Shown here piece by piece: positions 42,368 through 51,664 of a stretch of DNA of 64,000 bases. The stretch comes from Chryseobacterium sp. MYb264 (GTDB lineage Bacteria > Bacteroidota > Bacteroidia > Flavobacteriales > Weeksellaceae), in assembly GCF_035974275.1 (NCBI RefSeq), contig NZ_CP142422.1, positions 1,426,001 through 1,490,000 on the forward strand. Reading direction: 5' to 3'. The notes under the pieces were generated by a model. The model saw only the letters and a program-made list of their open reading frames with translations. It did not search any database and had not been told where the DNA came from. A program made the position numbers and the translations under genes. Every line of letters starts with the position of its first letter. Position 1 is the first letter of the stretch.

Positions 42368-42997
42368 TCATTCCAAATACTTCTCAATAACCGGAAGCGC
42401 TATTTCGGCCATCATACCATATCCTTTTTCATTGGGATGAACGCCATCTTTTGAAAGCAGAATTTCTTTATCATCTACAAATCCGGAATAAAAATCGATG
42501 TAATGCAGAGACTTTTCAGCACAAATTTCTTTAATAGCCTGATTATATTTCAAAATTTCCTCTGTTGATCTCAACTTTCCGGAAGCCACCACAACTCCAT
42601 CTATAGTTTTAGAAATCGGGAGAATACTAACCAAATAAATATCTTGTGTATATTGTTGTGCCAATTCAACAGCGGTTAAAATATTTGCTTTAAACTGTGA
42701 TGGATTCACCAAATAGCTTCCTTCTTTTACAGCAAGGTCATTCGCTCCGTAACCCATGAAAATGATATTCCCTTCAGGAGAATTTCTGGCTTCCATTTCA
42801 TGAGGCATTCTTTTGAGTAAACCTTCTGTGGTCTCGCCACCGATTCCTAGATTGTAAATAATCAGTTCATTGCTTCCCTCATTGTATTTCTGCAGAGCGT
42901 ATCTTTTCAGAATATCTACCCAACCGCCAAACACACCGTCGTATTCTCCATACGTAATGCTGTCACCGAAGAATAATCCGTACCTCATTTTTTTCAT
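42368..42997 (-). CDS. SGNH/GDSL-type hydrolase
   Basis: A 209-residue serine hydrolase. The four SGNH blocks are visible: GDSI (11-14, nucleophile Ser13), Gly in GIGGET (oxyanion hole), GYGAND (Asn), and DGVHPN with the catalytic Asp and His near residue 185. The family includes lipases, acetylesterases and thioesterases; the substrate cannot be chosen from sequence. There is no signal peptide, so it is cytoplasmic. The ATG at 42997 or the one three codons later could be the start. Confidence 0.88.
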   Translation of the reverse strand: MKKMRYGLFFGDSITYGEYDGVFGGWVDILKRYALQKYNEGSNELIIYNLGIGGETTEGLLKRMPHEMEARNSPEGNIIFMGYGANDLAVKEGSYLVNPSQFKANILTAVELAQQYTQDIYLVSILPISKTIDGVVVASGKLRSTEEILKYNQAIKEICAEKSLHYIDFYSGFVDDKEILLSKDGVHPNEKGYGMMAEIALPVIEKYLE

Positions 42998-43137
42998 TTA
43001 CTTTTTATTTTTATTAATTGGATTTTTAAACTGTTAAATAGAATTGTTGATGCTTCGACAGGCTCAGCATGACATATCGTTATTACCAATTTTTGCTAAT
43101 GTTTATCTTAAATAAACTTAACAGTTTAAAATTAAAA

Positions 43138-43527
43138 TCAATCCAAAATTAGCGTAATATTTTTATGTGATTCTATAATTTCAATCAAAATTTCAAATAA
43201 ATTTTGTCCGTTTCCTTCGATCAAATCATTCAATTTTTGCTGGATTAATTCTACATTAAAAGGTTTTCCCTGCCTGATTTTGTTTTCGTAAAATTCTTTA
43301 GTTAAATCAAACCCTAAATCTTCTTTTGATTTTTGAGAGTTTTTCCAAGTTATATCCGAATTAACTCCATACAAAATATCATCAAAACCGTCTAACGTTC
43401 CTACTTTCCAGCCTTCATCTTTAATAAAAAGTTCAGAAATTTCTTCGTAGAAACCTTCCAGATTTGAAAAATGACTGCCATTAATGACGGTCATTTTCTT
43501 GTTATTATTTAAGCTCTTCAAATTCAT
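43138..43527 (-). CDS. Barstar-like ribonuclease inhibitor, orphan
   Basis: A 129-residue protein with the barstar fold pattern: TVINGSHFSNLEGFYEEI (strand 1 and helix 1), then GWKVGTLDGFDDILYG (the loop and helix that in barstar contact the barnase active site) and the final strand NITLILD. Barstar family proteins neutralise secreted ribonucleases of the barnase type. No barnase-like or polymorphic toxin gene is next to it. It is 18 bases downstream of a DUF3667 membrane protein gene on the same strand. The reading frame offers two starts, 43527 and 43494, the latter closer to the usual barstar length. Confidence 0.75.
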   Translation of the reverse strand: MNLKSLNNNKKMTVINGSHFSNLEGFYEEISELFIKDEGWKVGTLDGFDDILYGVNSDITWKNSQKSKEDLGFDLTKEFYENKIRQGKPFNVELIQQKLNDLIEGNGQNLFEILIEIIESHKNITLILD

Positions 43528-43545
43528 AATTTCATTTCGATTTAT

Positions 43546-44241
43546 TTACATAGACAATAAATAAGCCAATAAAATCAAACAATATTTATAGCTTACAATT
43601 CCCAAAAATAAGCATACAAAGCTTTTGATGTAATTTAAAAAATTCTTTTCTCCGAAAAACTGACCGATCGCACCTATAAAATAAATTTGAAGTAAAAATA
43701 TTCCAACTTGAGTAATGATTAATAATCCGGTTAGTTTTGAAACCAATAAAAAGAGTAAAAGCGCAATAAAAAAAACACCAAAAATATAAGAAAGCAGCAC
43801 AAAAATTTCAAAAATATTATACCCTTTTTTGTAAAAGAATATTTTTGTCCATAAAGCCATAAAAAAGCCAATAATCAGCGCCGAATATCCAAGATGAGTA
43901 TCTACCAAATTATTGAAAACCTCGATGTAATGGTTATTTTTCCACTCAGACGTTTCTCCCAATCCTTTTATATTAAAGATAAGTACGTCTATATGAAGCC
44001 AGTGAACCACTAAGGTGTAAATAACCGCAGCAAAAACCAGAAAGGCGATAGGTTTTACGTACTTCTCGCGGTTTTCTGTAAGATATTCTCTCACGGTTTT
44101 TCCGGGACGTATCAAAAGTTCTTTAAGTGTAAAAGGAAATCCTTTATCTATATGGAAAAGATGCTGTATTTCATGTGAAATGTAATGTGCGTCTATTCTT
44201 TTAATGTCTTTCTTAGATTCAAAAGAATTTTCTTCGTTCAT
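43546..44241 (-). CDS. DUF3667-type integral membrane protein
   Basis: A 231-residue protein. The N-terminal region (HYISHEIQHLFHIDKGFPFT, LLIRPGKTVREYL) is the typical DUF3667 opening, followed by five or so hydrophobic helices. These proteins are widespread in Bacteroidota, and the function is unknown. It ends 18 bases before the barstar-like gene, so cotranscription is likely. A strong hairpin lies upstream, at the end of purL. Confidence 0.8.
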   Translation of the reverse strand: MNEENSFESKKDIKRIDAHYISHEIQHLFHIDKGFPFTLKELLIRPGKTVREYLTENREKYVKPIAFLVFAAVIYTLVVHWLHIDVLIFNIKGLGETSEWKNNHYIEVFNNLVDTHLGYSALIIGFFMALWTKIFFYKKGYNIFEIFVLLSYIFGVFFIALLLFLLVSKLTGLLIITQVGIFLLQIYFIGAIGQFFGEKNFLNYIKSFVCLFLGIVSYKYCLILLAYLLSM

Positions 44242-44307
44242 CAGGTTATTGTTTTAGTTTTATTATGATTGCAAAAATATAAACTTATTTATTAAATCAT
44301 CATTAAA

Positions 44308-44339
44308 AAACCTCATAGAAATTAAAATCTATGAGGTTT
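44308..44339 (-). terminator. Intrinsic terminator of purL
   Basis: The 12-bp stem AAACCTCATAGA / TCTATGAGGTTT has an A-run on the left for the minus strand. It lies 22 bases beyond the purL stop. Confidence 0.85.
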
Positions 44340-44361
44340 ATATTAATTAAAAACAAATGGT

Positions 44362-47300
44362 CTATTTAAAGTATTCCACTCCGTTTTTAAAGATATTGTG
44401 ATAATTCGCAGTTGGAATATTTTTCATCAAACCTTCTGCAAAACGTTCAGGATGTCCCATTCTACCGAATATTTTTCCATCCGGGCTGGTAACTCCTTCA
44501 ATTCCGAACAATGAGTTATTTGGATTAAATGGCATTCCGTGAGCGATATTTCCTTCTAAATCTAAATATTGAGTAGCGATTTGTCCGTTTTCATACAACT
44601 TCTGAATTTCAGCTTCTGAAGCCATAAAACGACCTTCACCATGAGAAATCGGAATAGTAAACACCTGATCTTTCATACCTTTTAACCAAGGCGATTCGTC
44701 ATTCACCACTTTTACATTCACCATCTGAGAAATATGTCTTCTGATTGCATTGTGAGCCAATGTTGGAGAATTTTCATCCAAATCTTTGATTCTTCCGTAA
44801 GGCAACAATCCAGATTTCACCAACGCCTGGAAACCGTTACAGATTCCGATAATCATTCCATCTCTGTCTAACAATTCGTGAACTGCATTTCTCATCTTTT
44901 CGTTTTTCAAAACGTTAACAATGAATTTTGCAGAACCGTCTGGCTCATCACCAGCGGAGAAACCTCCTGAGAAAGCCAAAATCTGAGAAGTTTTAATCTC
45001 TTCAACCCAAGCATCAATACTTTCGTCCAATAATTGGTGATTGATATTAATTAAAGGCAAACTGCTGATAACAGCTCCTTCTTTTGCGAAAGCATTCAAC
45101 GTATCGTACTCACAGTTTGTTCCCGGGAAAACCGGTGCAAATACCTTTGGCTGAGCAATTCCGTGCTTTTTAATGATAATATTTCTAGGATTGATCGAGT
45201 TTAATTTCTCATCAATAGCAACCGTAATTTTTTCTTTTTCAATCGTTGGGAAAAGATTTTCAAATGTATTAGTATTTGCAGCTAATAATTGGTTGATGGT
45301 TGTTTGTTGATTGTTGATCGTTAGAATCTCATCCGCAACAACTTTTCCGATTAATTGTAGATTTACAGAACTTAATTCTTCTGTAGATTCAATAACTAAG
45401 CTTCCTATATTTTTAGTTAATAAAACCGTTTCATCAACTGTAATTTCAGCTCCTAATCTGTTTCCGAAGCTCATTTTCGCTAAAGCAACGGCAACACCAC
45501 CTTCTTTCACTGTTTTAACTGAAACGATTTTTCCTGCTTTAATGTTTTCGAAAATTAATTCATAAACAGTTTTTAAAGCATCATAATTCGGAAGTCCGTT
45601 TTCCTGAGCAACGTGATTGAAGAAATAGACTTTATTTCCTTCCCCTTTAAATTCAGGAGAGATAATATTCTTCTTTTCTCCGTTCGCACAAGCGAAAGAA
45701 ATCAACGTTGGCGGAACATTCAGATCCTGATACGTTCCACTCATTGAATCTTTCCCTCCAATTGCTGCTAAGCCGAAGTTGATCTGAGCATCATAAGCTC
45801 CGAGAAGAGAAGCCAAAGGTTTTCCCCATTTTTCAGGATTCTGACCTAATTTTTCAAAATATTCCTGGAAACTGAATCTTATATTTTTATAATCGCCACC
45901 CATGGCAACGATCTTCGCAACACTTTCTACCACTGCGTAAGAGGCTCCTAATAAAGAATTCTGTTTAGAAATCTCTGCATCAAATCCCCAACTCGCCAAA
46001 GAAACCGTTTCAATATCTTTTGCCCCGATAATTGGCAATGTCTGAACACTTCCCTCCATCAAAGTCTGCTGATATTTTCCACCCAAAGGCATCGCAACCG
46101 TAGTCGCACCAATTGATGAATCAAACATTTCTAACAAGCCTTTTTGAGAAGCTACATTTTTATCGCTTACTATTTTTAAGAAATTTTCTTCATTGAATGC
46201 AGGGGTTTCTTCTTTTACTTCATTAAGATGAGTAATTTTAACTTCCTGACTTTTTGAACAACCATTCGTATCTAAAAACGCTCTTGAAAGGTCAACAATT
46301 TTATCACCTTTCCAGAACATCTGCATTCTTCCTGAATCTGTCACTTTTGCAACTTCAACAGCTACGATATTTTCAGCTTCACAGAACTTGATGAACTGTT
46401 CTTTATCTTTTGGTTCAACGACAACCGCCATTCTTTCCTGAGATTCAGAAATAGCCAGCTCAGTTCCGTTCAGACCTTCGTATTTTAAAGGTAAAACATC
46501 CAGATTAACTTCCAAAGAATCAGCGATTTCACCGATCGCCACAGAAACACCTCCAGCTCCGAAATCATTTGATTTTTTAATCAATCTCGTTACTTCAGGA
46601 TTTCTGAATAATCTCTGGATTTTACGTTCTTCAACGGCATTTCCTTTCTGAACTTCAGAACTCATCGTATGAATGGAAGTTTCGTCCTGCTCTTTTGAAC
46701 TTCCGCTTGCTCCACCAACACCATCACGACCTGTTGCACCCCCTAAAATGATGATTGAATCGCCCGCTTCAGGCTTTTCACGTCTCACCCAATCCACAGG
46801 AACAGCTCCGGCAACGAAACCTACTTCCATTCTTTTCGCTTTGTAACCTTCATCATAGATTTCGGAAACCATTGTAGTCGCCAAACCGATTTGGTTACCG
46901 TAAGAAGAATATCCGTTAGCCGCCTGTTTTGTGATTGTTTTTTGAGGTAATTTACCTGGCAAAGTCTGATCCACAGATTCCAAAACATCAGCAGCACCTG
47001 TCAATCTCATCGCTTGGAAAACGAATGAACGTCCAGACAAAGGATCTCTGATTGCACCACCTAAACACGTTGAAGCCCCACCAAAAGGCTCGATTTCTGT
47101 CGGGTGATTGTGCGTTTCATTTTTGAATAATAAATACCACGGTTCTTTTTTACCATCGTATTCAGCTTCGATTTGGATGGTACAAGCATTGATTTCGTCA
47201 GAAACCACCAAGTTCTCCAATTGACCTGTTTTATGGAAATATCTTCCACAAACTGTCGCCAGATCCATTAAAGAGATCGGCTTCAATTCGCGTCCTAAGA

Positions 47301-48057
47301 ATTTTCTTTTTTCGATATAATCATTGAAAATAGTTTCCAATGTATGTTTAAACTTTCCTTCAAATTCAATATTTGACAACTCCGTTTCAAACGTTGTGTG
47401 ACGGCAGTGGTCGCTCCAATACGTATCTAAAACTTTAAGTTCAGTTTCTGTTGGGTTTCTCTGTTCAGTTTTAAAATATTCCTGAATGAATTTCAGATCA
47501 TCCAACCCCAGCGCAAAGCCGTGACTGTTGAAAAACTCTTCCAATTGAGCATCATCAAAATTGATGAAATTTTCATGAACAATCACTTTTGACGGTACTT
47601 CTTCCCCTGGAATATCTAAAATACTTAAATCTTTTTCCTGAGATTCTACCTTATTAATGAGAAGATCTTTGATTTTTGCTACATCCGATTCTGAAGCACC
47701 TTCAAACTCAATGAGCTTTCCGCTTCTTACTTTAGATTTCTCATTTCCGGTTAATAAAGCGATACACTGCTGTGCAGAATCAGCACGCTGATCGTACTGC
47801 CCCGGTAAAAATTCCAATGCGAAATAAATTCCCTGTGCAGGATTATTTTCGATTAAAATATCAGTAACCGGATCTACGAAAGTACTGTTGACCACTTTTT
47901 CAAATTCACCATCATTTAAACCAAAAATATCGTAAACGTTATATACCTTTACATTTCGGATTGACGGAATTACCGCTTTTACTTCATCAAAAATTTTTGG
48001 ACTTTCCACATCGAAAATTCCTCTCTTTTCTACGAAAATTCTTTTGTTTTGAGACAT
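44362..48057 (-). CDS. purL: Phosphoribosylformylglycinamidine synthase (FGAM synthase), large single-chain form
   Basis: A 1231-residue single-chain enzyme of purine synthesis that converts FGAR, glutamine and ATP to FGAM. It has an N-terminal PurS-like domain (about 1-160), two AIR-synthase-type ATP-binding halves (about 180-600 with FKNETHNHPTEIEPFGGA and the GRDGVGGASGSSK loop, and about 620-960) and a C-terminal class I glutaminase domain (about 985-1231) with the nucleophile Cys in GICNGFQALVKSG and His/Glu in GHPERFAEG. The long form is typical of Bacteroidota and proteobacteria. Possible -7 box: TAAATTTG on the minus strand at 48102-48109, within the end of the upstream gene. Confidence 0.97.
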   Translation of the reverse strand: MSQNKRIFVEKRGIFDVESPKIFDEVKAVIPSIRNVKVYNVYDIFGLNDGEFEKVVNSTFVDPVTDILIENNPAQGIYFALEFLPGQYDQRADSAQQCIALLTGNEKSKVRSGKLIEFEGASESDVAKIKDLLINKVESQEKDLSILDIPGEEVPSKVIVHENFINFDDAQLEEFFNSHGFALGLDDLKFIQEYFKTEQRNPTETELKVLDTYWSDHCRHTTFETELSNIEFEGKFKHTLETIFNDYIEKRKFLGRELKPISLMDLATVCGRYFHKTGQLENLVVSDEINACTIQIEAEYDGKKEPWYLLFKNETHNHPTEIEPFGGASTCLGGAIRDPLSGRSFVFQAMRLTGAADVLESVDQTLPGKLPQKTITKQAANGYSSYGNQIGLATTMVSEIYDEGYKAKRMEVGFVAGAVPVDWVRREKPEAGDSIIILGGATGRDGVGGASGSSKEQDETSIHTMSSEVQKGNAVEERKIQRLFRNPEVTRLIKKSNDFGAGGVSVAIGEIADSLEVNLDVLPLKYEGLNGTELAISESQERMAVVVEPKDKEQFIKFCEAENIVAVEVAKVTDSGRMQMFWKGDKIVDLSRAFLDTNGCSKSQEVKITHLNEVKEETPAFNEENFLKIVSDKNVASQKGLLEMFDSSIGATTVAMPLGGKYQQTLMEGSVQTLPIIGAKDIETVSLASWGFDAEISKQNSLLGASYAVVESVAKIVAMGGDYKNIRFSFQEYFEKLGQNPEKWGKPLASLLGAYDAQINFGLAAIGGKDSMSGTYQDLNVPPTLISFACANGEKKNIISPEFKGEGNKVYFFNHVAQENGLPNYDALKTVYELIFENIKAGKIVSVKTVKEGGVAVALAKMSFGNRLGAEITVDETVLLTKNIGSLVIESTEELSSVNLQLIGKVVADEILTINNQQTTINQLLAANTNTFENLFPTIEKEKITVAIDEKLNSINPRNIIIKKHGIAQPKVFAPVFPGTNCEYDTLNAFAKEGAVISSLPLININHQLLDESIDAWVEEIKTSQILAFSGGFSAGDEPDGSAKFIVNVLKNEKMRNAVHELLDRDGMIIGICNGFQALVKSGLLPYGRIKDLDENSPTLAHNAIRRHISQMVNVKVVNDESPWLKGMKDQVFTIPISHGEGRFMASEAEIQKLYENGQIATQYLDLEGNIAHGMPFNPNNSLFGIEGVTSPDGKIFGRMGHPERFAEGLMKNIPTANYHNIFKNGVEYFK

Positions 48058-48093
48058 TAGATGTCAGATATTAAATATGATTAGACTTATTTT

Positions 48094-49119
48094 TTATTTT
48101 TCAAATTTATTCCTTGCGATTTCTATCGAACGATGAAGTTTTTCAAGTAAAACTTTTTCTGAAGGTAATATCAGGAAATATTCTGCTACTTTACTATTAT
48201 CCTTTTCCAGATTCATGAGTTCAATATGTTCGGAATTTTTTCCGGAGCAAAGAATTAAACCAATTGGAGGATTTTCTCCTTCCACTTTTTCATACGTATT
48301 GAGATATGATAGATAAAGCTCCATTTGCCCTTTATGTGATGCTTCCAACTCTCCCAATTTCAATTCGATAACTACTAAAGATTTTAATTTTCTGTGATAG
48401 AAAAGTAGGTCTAAATAGTAATCTCTATGGTCTATTGTAATTCTTTTTTGTCTTGAAAGAAATGCAAAATCATTTCCTAATTCAGAAATAAATTTTTGAA
48501 GCTCCACAATAATAGCTTCTTCTAAATCTCTTTCTGAAAATGTATCTTTTAACTCTAAAAAATCCAAAAAGTAAGGATCTTTAAAAACTAAATCAGGATT
48601 TAAAACATTAGTTTCAGACCATTTTTTTAGTTCATTATTAATTATTTCCTCAGGATTTTTACTGATCTCGGTTCTTTCAAATAGTAAAGAATTTATCTTT
48701 TCTTTTAACGTTCGGACGCTCCAATTTTCAATTTTACAAATTTCAATATAAAAATTTCTTTTTACCTCTTCAGAAATAGGTATTAAAAGTAGGAAATGAG
48801 TCCATGACAATTGTCGCATCAGCGATGCGACAATTTCAAAATCTTGGAAAACAGAAGCAAATTGCATCATTTTTCGCAGATTTTTATTTGAAAAAGAGCT
48901 CCCAAATTCAAGAGTAAGCTGTTCAGAGATTTGAACAATTACTTCTTTACCATATTCCGCCCTTTTATTTCCTAAAATATCTTCATTTATTCTTTGACCG
49001 ATCTTCCAATACAAAACCACCATTGCTGAATTCACCTGAACCGCTACCTGACTTTTTGTTTTGGTAACTAATTCCTTTAAATCCATCATTAATTGCTGAT
49101 GATCTTGATTTTGTAACAT
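48094..49119 (-). CDS. YhcG-type DUF1016 protein with PD-(D/E)XK nuclease domain
   Basis: A 341-residue protein with an N-terminal DUF1016 helical domain (about 10-180, with VVLYWKIGQRINED and RQLSWTHFLLL) and a C-terminal nuclease-like domain (YYLDLLFYHRKLKSLVVIELKLG), where Asp, Glu and Lys match a PD-(D/E)XK core. Homologues are tied to DNA processing and mobile-element or defence islands; substrate and role are not known. It is in line with purL but in its own context, 20 bases downstream of the WG-repeat gene. Confidence 0.85.
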   Translation of the reverse strand: MLQNQDHQQLMMDLKELVTKTKSQVAVQVNSAMVVLYWKIGQRINEDILGNKRAEYGKEVIVQISEQLTLEFGSSFSNKNLRKMMQFASVFQDFEIVASLMRQLSWTHFLLLIPISEEVKRNFYIEICKIENWSVRTLKEKINSLLFERTEISKNPEEIINNELKKWSETNVLNPDLVFKDPYFLDFLELKDTFSERDLEEAIIVELQKFISELGNDFAFLSRQKRITIDHRDYYLDLLFYHRKLKSLVVIELKLGELEASHKGQMELYLSYLNTYEKVEGENPPIGLILCSGKNSEHIELMNLEKDNSKVAEYFLILPSEKVLLEKLHRSIEIARNKFEK

Positions 49120-49139
49120 TATTTTGAGATAATTTACTC

Positions 49140-50096
49140 TTATTTACTTAATTTATTCGGAATATCCGGATGCTCTTTCTGAAATTTTTCAGCTTCTTTT
49201 ATTGATTTTTTCAGCCAATTCTCAAAAGGAATTTTTTCATTTTCATATTCTACAGCCTGGACAGTATTTCCATCTTCAGAAACGATAAATGTCATCCACC
49301 ACAAGCCGGATATCATCTTCCTGTAATCGTAGGTCGCAATCTGATAATAAGGAAAATTTTCCTTTGGTCTTTCAACGATTTCAAAAAATAATTTCTTCTC
49401 ATTTTCAGATAACTTACTATTATAATTTACATAATAGATTTCAGGAATTATTTTATTTTTTTCGAAAAACTGAAGAATTTTCTTCTCTTTTTCGTTGTAT
49501 TTGAATGGGTACGGATAATCTTTACCCTCGATTTCCACCGTATTTGAAGACTTTGCAACAGGCTGAACAATTTCACCCTTATAATTCATCACTCCCCAAG
49601 TTCCGCCAACAATTGCTTTATGCTCATCTTCGGTTTTTTCCCAATCACAACCATCGCAAAACGTGACATATCCGTAATTGAACCGGGACACAAAATCATG
49701 TTCGGGCTTTATAACAACCTTTCCATTTCTGTCTACAAAACCAACCTTTCCGTCTTTGACGAATCTTCTTACGCCTTCATAGAAATAATCCGCACCGTTG
49801 TCATAAAGGAAAGGTCGATACAGGAAATTTCCTTTTCGGTCATAAACATATCCCCATTCATTTTTTTGCAGTTTTTCACCTTTTTTATGACCATCAAAAT
49901 AAATGGTTTCCCCTTCCACCAATTCTCCATCCTTTAAATAAGAAAAAATTTTGAACTGTGCAGGAACGATGATTTTTCCCTCCTGATTTTTAACTCCAAC
50001 CAAGGAATCTTTTGATTTAAAATATTTTAAAACTTCCTTTTCTTGTGAAAAAGAAAGCACCGGCATTAATAAAATGATTAAAACTGCTCTTTTCAT
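49140..50096 (-). CDS. WG-repeat protein with signal peptide
   Basis: A 318-residue protein with a signal peptide (MKRAVLIILLMPVLSFSQ). The mature part has several WG/KWG-type repeats of about 40 residues (DSLVGVKNQEGKIIVPAQF, NEWGYVYDRKGNFL, GKVGFVDRNGKVVIKPEHDF, GGTWGVMNYKGEIVQP), a small beta-unit found in Bacteroidota envelope and intracellular proteins, often linked to binding roles. The final third is helical and unlike the repeats. No catalytic motif is seen. Confidence 0.8.
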   Translation of the reverse strand: MKRAVLIILLMPVLSFSQEKEVLKYFKSKDSLVGVKNQEGKIIVPAQFKIFSYLKDGELVEGETIYFDGHKKGEKLQKNEWGYVYDRKGNFLYRPFLYDNGADYFYEGVRRFVKDGKVGFVDRNGKVVIKPEHDFVSRFNYGYVTFCDGCDWEKTEDEHKAIVGGTWGVMNYKGEIVQPVAKSSNTVEIEGKDYPYPFKYNEKEKKILQFFEKNKIIPEIYYVNYNSKLSENEKKLFFEIVERPKENFPYYQIATYDYRKMISGLWWMTFIVSEDGNTVQAVEYENEKIPFENWLKKSIKEAEKFQKEHPDIPNKLSK

Positions 50097-50295
50097 ATTA
50101 TATATTTGGTATGGATTCAGGAAAAAAACTATTCTTATCTTCTAAGATCGGTTTTCTTACGCGAATTTACGATAATATAATATCTTCTAGCAAAATATCG
50201 TCTACGGAATTCTTTATACATATAAAAACTATTCTCCCAAATCTAAATTTTTATAATCTTCATACATTTACATGATTCAAGATTTCTGGCAATTC

Positions 50296-51621
50296 CTATT
50301 TTTCATTTAATGCAGGAAGCAAACTCTCTCCATATTTTGTAATGTCATAATTTTTAATATTCTTCAGCTCATCCGTTATATCAGAAGGATAATAGATGGT
50401 ATATCTCCTGGAAAGATAATACTTAATTTCCTCTTCAGAGGGTCTAAGTAAAACTTTACCAGCCGTAATTTTCTGGGGATACAGATAATTATAAGCATAA
50501 TAGAACCCTCCGCAAACCAGTACTTTACGTCTTGTATTTTTTTCTGAGAACTTCTGGTGCAACTGATGCGTATAATTCCATATATCGGTCTCCATTTTTT
50601 CAGTCACAAAAACACTTCCTTCCAGATGTACTTTTGACATGTTTACATGCAAAAGAAAAGGACTCAGAATCAATAATAAAAATACTGTTTTTTTTATTTT
50701 TTCAGAGAACAGGACAATATTTAAAATTATAATTAAAAAAGGTATTAGCGGAAGATTATAATAACTTTCAAAAGGAAATCTGAAATAAACAGCACTTGTT
50801 ATCGCTATGTTTAATCCACAAAAAATAAATAATGATTTGTATTGTTTAGCTTTTTCGCTAACCTTTCTGCTATTTTTAAGAACAAACAGTACAGCAATCA
50901 TCAATCCCACAAGTCCTAAAACTCCGTACAAATAAAGGGTATAAAAACTCACAATGGTTTTTATATCCGGTAAACCCCAAATTTCAGACGGAAAGAAATC
51001 TAAACCGTATGTTCTGAAAACCGGTATAAAACAAACACCAAATGTTAGCGCCGAAGTCAGCAGAAAATAAAATATATTGACTGCTTTTTTTTCTTTAACA
51101 AGGTAAATTATAAGATATAAAAGAGGTAATAACAATACTATATTGGTAAATCTTGTAGAAATCATTAAACCAATAAGGATACCTGAGACTAAATATTTCC
51201 TGTTTAAGAGATTAAAAATTCCTGCCAATAAGAAAAATAGGCTCCACATATACTCCATATTTACTGTCGACGCAATAAATATACCCTGCGTGAAAGCCAG
51301 AGCTATGGTAGCAATTAATTTATTTTTAAGATTGAAAGAGTTAAGAATTTTATAAAAGTACACCATAGAAAGAGCCGAAAACAGCACCGTCACCACATTA
51401 AGAACCCACCACGCATCCGTACCAAAAAAAGAGCTTAAATATTCAGACACAGGATATCCTGGTAAACGAGAAGCTTCATATAAACCGGTTTCCGAAATCT
51501 TCTGACCCTTAGATAAAACAAGCCAATTATCAGGATCTGTCCCCGGACTGTTCCAGATAAAAGGTAATCTAGATATGATAACAGCCAAAAAAATAAATAT
51601 AATTTTAAATTTTTCTTTCAC
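50296..51621 (-). CDS. GT-C-like integral membrane glycosyltransferase candidate
   Basis: A 441-residue protein with about ten hydrophobic helices, an acidic first outer loop (SPGTDPDNWLVLSKG) and a soluble C-terminal tail of about 90 residues. The pattern resembles GT-C transferases using polyprenyl-phosphate sugars, as does the gene at 27269; the two do not look like close copies. The frame is open from an ATG at 51657, but that codon lies in the purB terminator hairpin. I therefore prefer the GTG at 51621 (VKEKFKIIFIF). The enzymatic role is inferred. Confidence 0.65.
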   Translation of the reverse strand: MKEKFKIIFIFLAVIISRLPFIWNSPGTDPDNWLVLSKGQKISETGLYEASRLPGYPVSEYLSSFFGTDAWWVLNVVTVLFSALSMVYFYKILNSFNLKNKLIATIALAFTQGIFIASTVNMEYMWSLFFLLAGIFNLLNRKYLVSGILIGLMISTRFTNIVLLLPLLYLIIYLVKEKKAVNIFYFLLTSALTFGVCFIPVFRTYGLDFFPSEIWGLPDIKTIVSFYTLYLYGVLGLVGLMIAVLFVLKNSRKVSEKAKQYKSLFIFCGLNIAITSAVYFRFPFESYYNLPLIPFLIIILNIVLFSEKIKKTVFLLLILSPFLLHVNMSKVHLEGSVFVTEKMETDIWNYTHQLHQKFSEKNTRRKVLVCGGFYYAYNYLYPQKITAGKVLLRPSEEEIKYYLSRRYTIYYPSDITDELKNIKNYDITKYGESLLPALNEK

Positions 51622-51627
51622 AGTTTC

Positions 51628-51657
51628 AAAAAAAAAATGCAGCCCAAAAGGCTGCAT
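51628..51657 (-). terminator. Intrinsic terminator of purB
   Basis: The stem TGCAGCC / GGCTGCA (51638-51644 with 51650-51656) is followed on the minus strand by ten T's. The hairpin lies 8 bases beyond the purB stop codon. Confidence 0.85.
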
Positions 51658-51664
51658 AAAATAT

